The translations under genes were made by a program, and so were the position numbers. Positions 34,313 to 46,070 of a stretch of DNA of 64,000 nucleotides are shown in pieces. The stretch covers positions 18,786,001 through 18,850,000 of the forward strand of contig JBHGNT010000012.1 in assembly GCA_043228905.1 (NCBI GenBank). Reading direction: 5' to 3'. Origin of the DNA: Azolla caroliniana. Lineage: Eukaryota > Polypodiophyta. The number at the start of each line of letters is the position of its first letter. Position 1 is the stretch's first letter. The notes beneath the pieces were generated by a model, which saw only the letters and a list, made by a program, of their open reading frames with translations, was not told where the DNA came from and did not search any database.

Positions 34313-37300
34313 GATATATTAATGTCTTATAAGGCCAAAATTGGCCCATGAGACAGTTGGTTTACAACAAAATGGGTATTTATCAAATCATCAGAACTAA
34401 AATAAAAGTAAAGTAAAAATAACTTAAGCTAAAAGAGTTCTAATAGTGTACAAAACATGGTATACTTGATAAAAAAGAAGTGCCTTTGCATTAAGCCTAA
34501 TTTCATTTCCACCCAAGCCTCTAAAAAAGAAGTGGGAGGTCAAAGGCTTTTGGTGTGGGTGTGACCCATGGTCCCGGTGTACAGAGTGCCCCAGCCATGG
34601 CTTCTAGGCGGTGTAGCTCACATTCCCTTATTTTCTTTATTGCTTCTACACCACGTCGAGTTGCTTTGAAACCCGACATCCGAGGGCGTTTGGTTCTTCT
34701 TTGATTTTCTACTTCATCAAGTAAAATCCCGAGTGGTGCAGGTGTGTCGACATTCGTTGTCTCCCCCCTTCCTGAAAAACTTCATTTATTACATGTTGGT
34801 GAACATTAACAACATTATTGTCAACATTTTGTAACTTATTCTCTATATGTTGTTTTAGTTCTAGGATGTATCTGCCTAATTTCTTTATATCTAAAGTATC
34901 TAATAGTTTAGGGAGGGTGGGAGAGGAACCAAGTATGTCTTGGTATTTTGCCCTTATCTCGGCGTAGGTGGGACATTTGCATGTAAAGTGGTACTCATCC
35001 TCTATCTTTATGTGGCATAACCTACATATCCTTTCTTCCCTAGGGACTCCATTAGTACATCCATTCTCAATCTCAAGTTGGTGAGATGATATTCTAAGTT
35101 GACCAATGGCAACTCTTAGTGCATGTGGTAAGAATACATCTAGATATTTTGGCCGCGTAATAAAACCTAACTTAGAGAAGTGCATGAAGTGTTCCTTATA
35201 GTACACCATTTTAGATGGGAGTGGCTCTAGTGGGGTGATCCATTTATACCGAGTGTAAATTTGCCATATTTCTTGGCGTATTACTTTATTGCGGTCCTCA
35301 TGAGAGATTAAAGTGTTATCAATCGCGTGGTCGTACTTAAGGGGGGGAGGTTATTGATGTCTAGACCGTTCACAAGAAACCAATTCACCATCATGCCATA
35401 CCATGAGCTAGTATAGCCAGACTCATACAGTGATCGAGAGGCCTTAAAGGCTTGATGGGATATTCTATCATGTGGTTAGCTATGTATCCTATGGATAAAG
35501 ACTACAAGTTGAAAAAGTGCCTCTACTAACATCGGGGGTAGAGTGAACTCAGCCCTAATAATGTCATGTGGTACTGTCGATTTGCTTCGGAGTTGGCGTG
35601 ATAACATCATCACCAATGGTCTCTCTAATTGCGTCCACATGAAAGATGGTACCCTTGGAGCCCAAACCACTGATACATACATGAGGGAGGGAGTCACTAA
35701 CGAGTCAAAGAGCCACCCTTTAGTCTGTGGCTCTTGAAAGTATGCTTGGTGGCATTGTCTCTCAAGGAGTGAGAGGGATGCATGTCCTCTCGTAAGTCTA
35801 TCTTTCGCTGCTTGTGTCATCGAAAATTTACCTGAGTGGGCACTGAAAGTGACTCCGAGATAGACATATGATCCAACCACCTCAACTGGGCTATGGGAGA
35901 TAGTTAGGTGACACTTAGCTCTAACTTGGGCCGATGTGTGGAAGATAAGGACTTTAATTTTCCCTAGATTCACTACCAATCCTCGTTGAGCGCAAAAGTC
36001 ATTTAAGGCATTAAGGTGCTTTTGTAGGCCGTGTTCAGATTCAGAGAGCAAAACTATGTCGTTTGCATAGAGCAAGATACGAACCAATGTATCCCCAAGG
36101 ACTATTCCGTTGCTTCCCTTACGAGCAATAAAATATGTGATCTCATCAATGTAGATTCCAAAAAGAGTCAGAGATAGGGGTCAACCTTGTTTTACACCAA
36201 TAGTGGTAGTGAAACAATCAGATAGGCCACCTGGGCATCGAACACATCCGGACACTTGTTCATATAGTGCGTAGATGGCCCAAACCATGTCATATGGTAT
36301 CCTCAAGCTTTTAAGCCTATCAAACAACCGCTCTCTAGGGACCATGTCAAAGGCTTTGCGGAAGTTCACAAAACAACAATATAATTTCTTCTTACGAGCC
36401 TTAGTCTAGTCAATTAAGCGTCTAAGTGTGAAGATATGATCAATAGTGGTGAAGGCTCGTGTAAAGCCAGCCTGTTTAGGTGCGCGAAGATTTAAGGTCT
36501 CCATATAATCGCTAAGCTCTGCCTCCATTACTGCACCATATAATTTAGCAAGGGTATGACCTATCATAATGGTCCTATATGTATTTGGGTACATGGGGTG
36601 CCTCCCTTTATGTATGGGGGCCACTATGTTCATAGTCCATTGTGATGGAAAACCCTCAGCGAGGGCACAATTGAAGATCATTAGAGTTAGCAAGGGAACT
36701 AGGCACTCTCTCGCATATATGATGTGTTCTGCTCGCAATCTTGTGTGGTCCATGGACTTCCTATGTTGTAATTTCTTTATGACCTTTGTGACCCTAGAGG
36801 TCGTGAAGAGTGTCCCAACGGTAGGTCGGGGTGTAGAAGGCATTGGAATGGGTGGTTGGTTTGGGATTTGGTAAAATCTCTTTGTATATGTGTGCCAGGT
36901 TTCGGGATCTTCGATGGGTGTTTGTGGTCTTGGTTCCCGTAATCTCGTCCATGTAGTGACGCAATTGCTACTCATGAGCATATGGTAGAGTTCCCAATAT
37001 TGGGATGCCTCCCATGCTCGTCTCTTACGACGTGTCATCTTGCGCATTTGTTTGCGAGCTTGTACTGAGGTAATACTACCACTGATTTGTGATATTGTAA
37101 GTTGTCTATGTAAGTACCTACAATCCTCATAATATCATCTATTTTGTGGCATAGATCCTAATCTACCTTGATTGGAGTGTTTCGTATATGGGAAACTACT
37201 AACTATTGCGGAGTGAAGGATGTGTGTGAGTTTTGTACTAAGGCTCTCTAAAGGTAGGGAGGGATGAAGGGAGGAGAGATGGGCTTGAACATGTTGAGAG

Positions 37301-37536
37301 TATATGTCAGAGAGCTCATGTGTGAAATGTATTGTGGTGTGATGGCGTGGTTGACTAGGGTTGGTGACGTTAGAGATATTGCATTTTAGCTCGAAGTATA
37401 AGAGACTATGGTCCACGCCAATAGGGCATGGGGCCACGCGGAAGGAGTTAATCATGTGGGTAGCTTCAAGGCGTCCTATTAGATAATCAACTGTGCTTTC
37501 CCCTCCTCCATGTGGGAAACATGTGAGCTCTTCCAT
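34313..37536 (-). pseudogene. LINE-2, main part: end of endonuclease, reverse transcriptase, zinc knuckle, 3' UTR
   Basis: Reading the minus strand from 37536: the end of an AP-endonuclease domain (VDYLIGRLEATHMI; GVDHSLLYFELKC), reverse transcriptase (IVAPIHKGRHPMYPNTYRTI at about 36600; APKQAGFTRAF; FRKAFDMVPRERLF at about 36350; the active site reads YANDIVLLSE at about 36065 instead of YADD), then the C-terminal knuckle CRLCHIKIEDEYHFTCKC (about 35035-34980). Stops and frameshifts break it near 36390, 36180, 35470 and 35210. The 3' UTR runs to about 34313, ending in a GA-rich tail rather than a clear poly(A). The 5' half of the gene lies beyond the Copia-A insertion, at 54974-55540. Confidence 0.88.
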
Positions 37537-37839
37537 GTTGGCATAAAAGGCCGACTCCTTCCAAATTGTATCCGTCCTAGTGTGAACTCGTTAATAAGTT
37601 AGGGCTTAGTATATAAGCGAATACTTAAAATTGTAATGAGTGACGAGTGGATGATGAGAAGAGTATTGTATCTCCGAGAGAGAACGAAGTAATAAGAAGC
37701 TTTCCATTAAAGCTCGATCTACTGTTTAAGTTTCGATTCACTGTATTTTTTGTGTACGTTGTTTTCTATGCATAAGCGTACAGGTCCGCAAACGTTTTCC
37801 GCATACGTATACATATATATATATAGATATACATCGACA
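37537..37839 (+). repeat. Copia-A 5' LTR
   Basis: 303 bp, TGTTGGCATA...ATCGACA. It contains TATATAA near 37607 as a likely TATA box. The 3' partner is at 54668-54973. I count about 21 substitutions between them, roughly 7 percent, plus indels in a (TA)n tail. The flanking duplication is TTCCA (37532-37536) versus TTCTA (54974-54978). The primer site TGGTATTAGAGC lies at 37842-37853. Confidence 0.9.
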
Positions 37840-37937
37840 TCTGGTATTAGAGCGACCTTACTGCACAATGGCAACAGAAAATAAAAGAAGCTGAGAGGAA
37901 AAGGCCAGGTTAGAAATCTTACTTTCATAAAAGGAAT

Positions 37938-40870
37938 ATGGCTTCAACATTCGGAACAGGAGTTGAAATCAGAAAGTTCGACGACAAAATTTTTTCCCTA
38001 TGGAAGGAGATGATGCAGGATGTGCTGATCATCTGAAGACAGGTTGAAGCCATTTGGCACAACGAAAAGCCTGCTTCGATGACAACAGAAGAGTGGAGAT
38101 CAGTGGACAAAATATCATGACCCACTATCCGAATGCACCTAGCCGAAAACGTCTACTTTATCATGGCGAAAGAGACGATATTGTTCTCATTATGGGAGAA
38201 ACTACAGGCCATTTATGAAAAGAAGTCCTCATCTTCGAAATTAATTTTGATCAAACAATTGTTCAATATGAAGATGAAAGAGACTGATCCAGCGACCTCC
38301 CACATCAACACCTTTAGCCGGGTGTTATCTAAGCTCTCGTCACAAGGGATCAACTTCGAAGAAGAAGTGAAAGCCCTTGCCCTTGTATCGAGCTTGCCGG
38401 TGAGTTGGGAGGTATTCTGCATGACATACACCAATAGCCGACTGATCCTAAACTTGGACGAAACAATCGGCCAAGTCCTCACAGAGGACATCAGGTCAAA
38501 ATCGATGGGACTAATCATCGATGAGTCGGCAGAAACCCATCACTTGACCGAGTCATTCGACCGACAGAGTCGAACGAAAGAACAAGCCGACAGAACTGGT
38601 CGTCGCTACAACCGATCGAAAACAAGGGGTGACTGACAACGGTCGAAGTCGAAAACGAGCCGATCAAGCGAGTACTGCACACACTGCAAGAAAGCGAGCC
38701 ACAATGTTTTCAACTACTGGTCATTAAAAAGAAAAGAGACCAGTCGGCGATCCAAGCAGAATCAGGGACGTTCCGACTCGGACCACTCTCCAGTCGGCAA
38801 CTAGATCAACGTTGCCGACACCCGATCTGGAGAAATCCTCTCCTTAGAGGACTCAATGATCGGAGAAGTCCTCTACTGTGCACAAGTTGCACACATGTGG
38901 CTACTAGACTCTGGTGCCACATTTCACGTGACCCCCAACATTGAATGGTTCTCGAACTATTCAGTCGACGCCAACGACATAGTTCGATTGGGAAACGGGC
39001 AGGAGTGCAAGATAGCTGGAACCGGGGAGGTTCCCATCAGATTGCCAAATTGCAACACAATAACCCTGCACCGAGTTTGGCACGTACCCGATCTAAAGAG
39101 GAGTCTGGTCTCCATCAGCATGTTAGCTGAAGACGGATATCGAATGACTCTACATGAGTCGACATGGGTGATCAGCCGAGGAATCCTCAAAATCGGTAGT
39201 GGGCACAAGTATAATAATACATACCCATTGATGGCGATCAACCCTGAAGGGGCCGTGAACGTAGCCGAGAAAACCGACCCGAACCTATGGCATGGTCGAC
39301 TTGGCCACATGTCTCAAGCCGGACTTGATCGACTGATGTCAGTTGGCTACATCCCGAAACTCCAGGCAAAGACGAACTTCTGCGAGCATTGTTGATATGG
39401 GAAACAGACCCGAAGTCTGCACTCTCTCCACTACGAGTCGGTACGACAACCCCTAGAGCTCATGCACACAAACATATGTGGGACCATGCCAGAGCGATCA
39501 CTAGGAGGCTCCAAATACTTCATCACATTCGTAGATGACTGTACACGGAAAGTTTGGGCATACTCCATCAAGTCCAAAGATGAAGCGCTCGAGGTCTTGA
39601 CTCGATGGATATCTGAAGTGGAGAACCGATCGGGATATAGAGTGAAGACACTCCGATCCGACAACGGAGGTGAGTACACCTCCGGAGCCTTCAAACAGTA
39701 CCTGTCCGGAAAAGAGATCCGACACCAAAAGACTGTTCCCTACACACCCATGCAAAATGGAATGGCAGAACGGATCAACAGGACGATCCAAGAGAGGGTG
39801 ACGGCAATGCTCCAGCAAGCTGGACAGAGACTGGAATTCTGGGCCGAGGCATTGCAGATGTTAGTGTACCTGATAAATCTGGCACCGTCAAGAGCAATCA
39901 GGCTCGAAGTGCCACAAGTACTATGGTCAGGGAAACAATCGACCTACGATAGGATCTGTATATTCGGATGCGAAGCCTACGCATTCAACCCCAGGGACAA
40001 CAGGACGAAGTTGGCACCCCATGCAACAAAGTGCATATTTCTCGGTTATGGAACCGATGGGGACTTCAGCTACCGGCTATGGGACCCTGAGAATCGGAAA
40101 TTGATCCGGAGCAGCGACGTAGTCTTCAATGAAGACTCTATCTTCTCTCAGTGGAACCAATAGAAAATAGTTGGTAAGAAGGTATCCTTCAAAGAAGACA
40201 GAACTGTTGCAGAAGGACCGTCCCACCGGGCCGAATCAGAGAGTCAACAAATAGTTGAACTCCAACAAGCTGCCAACTTCCCTGCCGACACCGAATCGGC
40301 AACAAGTCCTATCATCGAACTCAAAGAAAAAATCTTCAAAGACACAGCCGAATCGACAAGGATCGATACAGGAAAAGTCACCAAGAGACAAGTCAGAAAA
40401 GAGTTGACGACAACCACAGAGGAGGACAACCAGATACTGCCGAAATCCCAAATGGGGGGCGGGACACCTAACAAGACTCCTGACACAACTGGTTCAACAA
40501 ATACCGATTGTCAATCGGAACCGATCGAAGGATCCGAACCAGATATTACGGCACCCAGGAGATCTGGACGAGCTCGAAGACCAACACAGTTTTATCAATC
40601 GGGCCTCGACTATGTCAACTACATGGATGCAGGCGAACCAAGCACGGATGAAGAAGCTATGGCCGCACTAGACGCCGAAACATGGCTACAAGCCATGAAA
40701 TACGAAATGGACTCGATTCATCAGAATTAGATATGGGAGTTGGTTGAACTACCTCCTGGAAGGAAGCCGCTACGTTGGAAATGGGTTTTCTGATACAAGT
40801 ATGCATCTGACTCAGAGAAACCCAAGTACAAAGCTTGGTTTGTCGCGAAAGGATTCAAACAGGAATCGGG
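37938..40870 (+). pseudogene. Copia-A gag-protease-integrase
   Basis: A single reading frame starts at ATG 37938 and stays in register to about 40.86 kb, as expected for a copia polyprotein. Stops interrupt it at 38034, 38118, 38634, 39392 and near 40160. Gag is UBN2-type (LWEKLQAIYEKKSSSSKLIL, about 38190). The zinc knuckle, CTHCKKASHNVFNYW, has lost its last Cys (Tyr). The protease keeps WLLDSGATFHVTP (about 38899). GAG-pre-integrase is LWHGRLGHMSQAG (about 39287). The integrase core has FVDDCTRKVWAYSIKSK and SDNGGEYTS (about 39659) and YTPMQNGMAERINRT (about 39741). In the family the polyprotein forms particles, is self-cleaved, and inserts the cDNA. Confidence 0.88.
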
Positions 40871-42190
40871 GTCGACTACGATGAGATATTCTCACCAGTA
40901 GTCAAGATGACCACCCTCCAACTCCTACTAGGAGTCATGGTGATAGAAGATCTAGAGCTCGAGCAGATGGACGTAAAGACAACATTCCTACACGGAGATC
41001 TGGGAGAAGACATATACATGTCTCAACTTGTAGGCTTCACGGCGACGGGGGAGGACAATCACCTCACATGTCAACTAAAGAAAAGTCTATAAGGCCTAAA
41101 ACAAGCGCCAAGAATGTGGTACTAGAAGTTTGACTCCTACATACAACAACTTGGATACAATAGATCAGACTCCGACCCATGCATGTATGTTCGACAATTG
41201 GCCGATGAGGCAAGGATCTATCGGATCCTTTACGTCGACGAAATGTTTATTGCAGGAAGAAATCAAGCAGAGATCGGTAAGATGAAACGGAGCCTTCACA
41301 CAAAGTTCGCGATGAAGGAACTCGGACAAGCCAGACACATATTGGACATGAGGATAGAGTGAAATCAGACGACCAAAACTCTCCGACCCTCCCAGTTCGA
41401 ATACATCCGCAAGGAGCTGAAGTGCTTCAACATGGAGAATGCGAAGCCAACACTGACACCGCTTCCGACGTCAATCAGACTATCGGACAAAGAATCTCCT
41501 GCAATGGACAAGGAGAGAGAACTTAATGGAAAAATACCCTACGCATCGGCAGTAGGAAGTATCATTTACGCAATGGTGGCGATCCGACCTGACCTAGCCT
41601 ATGCCATAGGGGTGGTCAGCCGACACATGTCAAACCCAGGAAAGAAGCATTGGGAGGCCGTCAACCACATCCTTAGGTATCTAAAAGGAACCCTGGATGC
41701 ACAGTTGACTTTCGGACTGACAACCTCAGCCGAAGTCGAAGGCTACACCGATTCTTACTATGCTGGGAACACGGACAGTTGGAAATCGACATCAGGCTAC
41801 ATCTTCACCTATGGTGGCGGTGCAATATCATGGAGGTCGAAACTTCAAGAATGTACGGATCTATCTACCACAAAAGCTAAGTACATAGCAGCATTAGAAG
41901 CAATGAAGGAAGCGATCTGGCTGCACCGACTGTCTGCCGACTTCGGAACTACAAACCGAATAGACCGACCAACGCTGACCATCTATTGCGACTCATAGAG
42001 TGCAATACACCTCATCAACAATCCCATCTACCATGCGAAGGCGAAGCACATTGAGGTGCGCTATCATCATATTCGGGAGCTCGTGAGCGAGAAGAAACTT
42101 GAAATCCGGAAGATTGACACTGAGGTGAACATCGCCGATTGCCTGACGAAGCCACTCCCAGATCAACGCTTCAGAACACTAAGGACGAAG
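40860..42190 (+). pseudogene. Copia-A reverse transcriptase and RNase H
   Basis: A one-base shift near 40865 moves the frame. Reverse transcriptase follows, with VDYDEIFSPVVKM, then LEQMDVKTTFLHGDLGEDIYM (about 40958), and a changed active site, YVDEMFIAG instead of YVDD (about 41233). RNase H follows, with VEGYTDSYYAG (about 41737), SGYIF and STTKAKYIA; a TAG at 41996 replaces the Gln of DSQSAIHL. The end, NIADCLTKPLPDQRF, runs into the Copia-B insertion at 42191. The last codons and TGA stop resume at 54455-54496 after the insertion. Confidence 0.88.
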
Positions 42191-42782
42191 TGTTAGGAAA
42201 CAGGTCCCTCCGGATGGGATGACCCGGTGAGAACCGGATGAGGAGTACCCGGAAACAGAAGACCCGGTGAGAACCGGATGATGAGTGCCCGACAAGCGCC
42301 GGATGATGCAGGCCCGGTGAGGAGTGCTCATCGGATGAAGGACATATTCCTAAATATGTTTCTAAGAGTCCATTAGGGCTATATTTGTAAATAGCCGAAA
42401 ATTCAGATTAGTATAAATATGATTTAGGGCAAACTTAGTGATGTTGTTGTCATTCTTGTTGGCGCAAGATTAGAGCGCAAAAATGTACACAGAGAGAGAG
42501 AGAGAGAGAGGAAGAGGTCGTTGCATCTGTTGTAACGCCTGTGGCGAAGATAACAAGCTCGAGGTCGTTGCCTCGGTGCTTTACCATTGTATATTGTTAC
42601 ATAGTGATAGTTTGCAGTCTGTGGGCTGCTGTGGTTTTTTCCCTAGTTTGGGTTTTTTCCACGTTAACATCTTGTGTATTCTTCTCTCCATTGTGTCGTG
42701 CATTCATTCCCGTTTTTCTGTGTTTGATTCTAAGCTTGGTTGTGGCCGAGCATTGTTCATCGGGAGCGCGTAGTTCCTGTCA
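42191..42782 (+). repeat. Copia-B 5' LTR
   Basis: 592 bp, TGTTAGGAAACAGG...TTCCTGTCA, followed by primer site TGGTATCACAGC at 42786-42797. It carries a TATA box (AGTATAAATATG, about 42409) and a (GA)n run near 42491. It is 39 bp longer than its partner (53897-54449), mainly because a GACCCGGTGAGAACCGGATGA-type unit is present twice. Target duplication CGAAG (42186-42190) versus CAAAG (54450-54454). Confidence 0.92.
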
Positions 42783-42812
42783 AAGTGGTATCACAGCGAA
42801 ACGACACAGAAA

Positions 42813-45490
42813 ATGGACGAATCGTTGGGAGGCATGTTCAAGCTCACCGGCTCCAACTATTCCGTGTGGAAGTCAAAGATGAGGGACATGCTCGTGGTTA
42901 AAGATCTTTGGTTGCCGGTTTAGTTCGGGGACAAGAGACCGGACAAAATCGACGCCACGATATGGGAGGTGATGCACATGAAGACAACGACGTACATACG
43001 GTGCTTCATCGACATCAGCCTATACAACAACTTCAATGAAGAGAGCAAGGCTCATGAGCTCTGGGAGAAGATTGACATTATGTTTCAGAACAAAAATGCT
43101 GTTAACCAGGTTTCGGTATTCCGGAAGCTAGTAAGACTCCGGTACCAAGATGGCTCCAGAATGGCGGAGCACATGAATGCCTTCCAGGGGCTGATACACC
43201 AGGCAACATCATTGGAAGTACCTCTCGCTGATGAGGTACTAGCGCTACTCCTACTCAGTTCCCTCCCGGATAGCTGGGAGACGTTGGTTGTCACTTTGGG
43301 CAACGCCGGGCCGGAAGGGAAACGGTTATCCCTAGCAAGAGTGAAGTCGAGCTTGCTAGATGAGGAGGCGCATCGGAAAGATAAGGACACGAGCTCCGAC
43401 TCCAAAGCGCTCCTTACCGAATCGGAACGTGGAAGACAAAGGAACCGTAGTCCCTAGAACTGGGAAAAGTTGGGGACACGGTCAAAGTCAAGGGGGAGGC
43501 CTACTTGCTTCTATTGCGGCAAGCCGGGACACTTCCAGAAGAACTGTCGGCATTTCCGAAAAGACAAGGAAACCGATGGTACCGATTCGAAGCGGACACC
43601 GGACCGGAACGGTAAAGACCGAAGGGGGCCAGACTGGAAGGGAACGACGGCAATCGCGGCAAGTGAAGAAGAGTTGATGCTCATCACCGAGGAGAGTGAG
43701 CTAAACCTTGCCGGCGACGAGATGACTTGGGTGGTCGACTCCAAAGCGTCGTTCCACCTTACCCCGGACTGGAAATGCTTCTCATCCTACTTAGCTGGTG
43801 ATCAGGGTTGTGTCCGGATGGGGAATGAAGGTACATGCTGAATTGTTGGCATAGGAGACGTGTGGTTGACAACACCAACCGGATACAAGCTGCTGCTAAA
43901 GGATGTCCGACACGTTCTGGAGGTTTGTCTAAACCTGATATCAGCCGGTCGGCTAGATGATGAAGGCTACACGGGTAGCATCCGGAACGGTGTTATGAAG
44001 TTCAACAAAGGGAGCCTGATTGTGGCTCGGGCTTGGAAGGTAAACACACTTTACCTGATGAATGCCCGGTTATGTCCGGAGGAACTGAATGTGGCATCCG
44101 ACGCTGTCGGTGAGCTGTGGCACAAGAGGTTGTGTCACATGAGCGAGAAGGGGATGAAGAGGCTTGCAAACGACAACCTCATTCCAGTGAAGAACATGCA
44201 CTTGGAGAAGTGCACTGGCTGTCTGGCCGGTAAACAAAACCGGACCTCCTTCCGATCGAGGCCACTGATGAGACGTAATGCACCACTGGAGTTGGTGCAT
44301 ACTGATGTATGTCAAGTGGACATGAAGTCACATGCTGGATCGCAGTACTTCGTGACGTTCATAGATGACCACAACCGGAAGTTGTGGGCCACACCGTTGA
44401 AGACGAAGGATCGGGTGTTATCCGTCTTCAAAGAGCTCCACGCGAGAGTGGAAAGAGAAACTGGCCGGAAGCTGAAGGCGGTTCGAGCTGATAACGGAGG
44501 TGAATACCGGGGGCAGTTCGAGGAGTACTGTCGCTCGAAGGGAATCCGACTCGAATTTACCGTGCCGAAGACGCCGGAACTAAACGGGCTGGCCAAGAGG
44601 ATGAACCAGACCATAATGGAGAGGGTCTGGAGTATGCTGGTACATGCAAAACTACCCAAGAAGTTTTGTGCTGAGGCACTGTCGACGACGACATATGTGA
44701 TAGACAGATCACCCTCAGTACCCTTGGATGGAGACACGCCACAGAGAGTCTGGACCGGTAAGGAAGTGTCCTACCGGCATCTGAAGGTATTCGGGTGTCT
44801 CGCGTATGTGCATGTATCTAAGGACCGGAGAGGAAAACTAGATCCGAAGACCCGGCCATGCATATTCCTTGGTTACGGTGACGATGAGTTCGGCTACCGA
44901 GTGTGGGACCTGGTTGACAAGAAGGTATTCGGGAGTCGAGATATTATCTTCATGGAGGACAAGACGCTCGCCGACTAGGAGTCGGAGAAGAAGATAATGA
45001 ACTCCGAGTCGACCGGTAAGGATCGATTCTACGATGAGCCGACACAACCGGCAAGAGACCAGTTAGCACTCGAGGAACCAGCCGGTTACGGTGAGGATAC
45101 CAAACCGGTAGAAGAAGAAGTAGAGGAAGCTGAAACCGGAACCGGCCAAGGCCCCGAATCGGATTTGGATGAAGAGCAAATGGAGGAGCTGGTTACCGAA
45201 GCCCAGAGACGGAGATATCCTCTCAGAGAGAGAAGGCCCCCCCGGAGATTTCCGGATGCAGAGCATGTGTTGCTAACCAATGAGGGGGAGCCAGAAGGCT
45301 TCGAAGAAGCGAAGGATGACACCCACAGCCGAAAATGATTAAGTGCCATGCAAGATGAGATGGATTCCCTGCATGAGAACCATACGTACGAATTGGTGGA
45401 GTTTCCTAAAGGAAAGCGGGCACTCCGAAACAAGTGGGTGTACAAGTTGAAACCAAGAGATGCTGACAACCCCCCGAGATACAAAGGCAG
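42813..45490 (+). pseudogene. Copia-B gag, protease, integrase and start of reverse transcriptase
   Basis: Gag starts at 42813 (MDESLGGMFKLTGSNYSVW). A TAG at 42918 replaces a CAG seen in the related fragment at 9.6 kb. The zinc knuckle CFYCGKPGHFQKNC is at about 43506, after a frameshift near 43450. The protease motif reads WVVDSKASFHLTP, so the Gly after the catalytic Asp-Ser is Lys, which should abolish activity. A TGA near 43839 replaces CGA. The integrase (43860-44978) is complete: LWHKRLCHMSEKGM, FIDDHNRKLWATPLKTK, ADNGGEYRG, KTPELNGLAKRMNQT and FLGYGDDEFGYRVWD. Reverse transcriptase begins at about 45336 and is cut at 45490 by Gypsy-2. Confidence 0.9.
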
Positions 45491-45945
45491 TATTAGAGAT
45501 CTAGGTACTAAAGTAAGCTTAAGATAAGGATAAACTAATGATAGATAGAAAGGAGAAAGAGAAAGAAGGGTGCCGATCCACCCGACCACCCCCGAGCGAA
45601 GGGATCGAGACGGACTCGAGCCTTGATCAGCGTCCCATACCACCGCCGCGACGTCGAGTCGTACCCGGTGCTGGCGCGCTCGCTACAAGAGTTGACCCAC
45701 CACAAGAACAGAGTCTCGATGTAGTCAAAAGATCATCAAATGAGGGTAGCTAGGACTCTTATTTATAGCGATACCCAAGGCCCCCAGGCAAGTTCACACT
45801 TGACCTAATGGGTTGTCTCAATCCTGAGGATTAAAAGTAATCCTCCCCTTCTTTATACTCTCGTTTAACCCTCACACTTATCCACGTGTATAGAATACTA
45901 CGGTAAATTCTCACCACGGGATATTATATGGTCATGCCCGTAACA
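45491..45945 (-). repeat. Gypsy-2 3' LTR
   Basis: 455 bp. On the minus strand it runs from TGTTACGGG to CTCTAATA and is preceded by a purine tract (plus-strand complement TACTCCCCCTTCTTT, 45946 onward). Its partner is 52059-52513, the same length. I count about 21 differences, mostly transitions, roughly 4.6 percent. A TATA box (TATAAATA, minus strand) lies near 45765. Confidence 0.93.
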
Positions 45946-46070
45946 TACTCCCCCTTCTTTAAAACATTGCATTCTTGCAATGGAAAGTTAGGGAAGTTTG
46001 TTCTTAGAGTATTCTCGCGTTCCCATGTGGCATCTTTGATAGATTTGTCCATCCATTTAATTTTAAATTC

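Noticed and set aside
34709-37047. Intact LINE ORF2
   Set aside because: Several frameshifts and the YAND active site show it is dead.
42483-42882. Open frames beginning in the Copia-B LTRs (also 54150-54510)
   Set aside because: The same frames occur in both LTR copies and are chance frames in U5.
44312-45643. Minus-strand open frames of 141 and 185 codons over Copia-B and the Gypsy-2 LTR
   Set aside because: They are antisense shadows of the copia integrase and of LTR sequence, without family resemblance.
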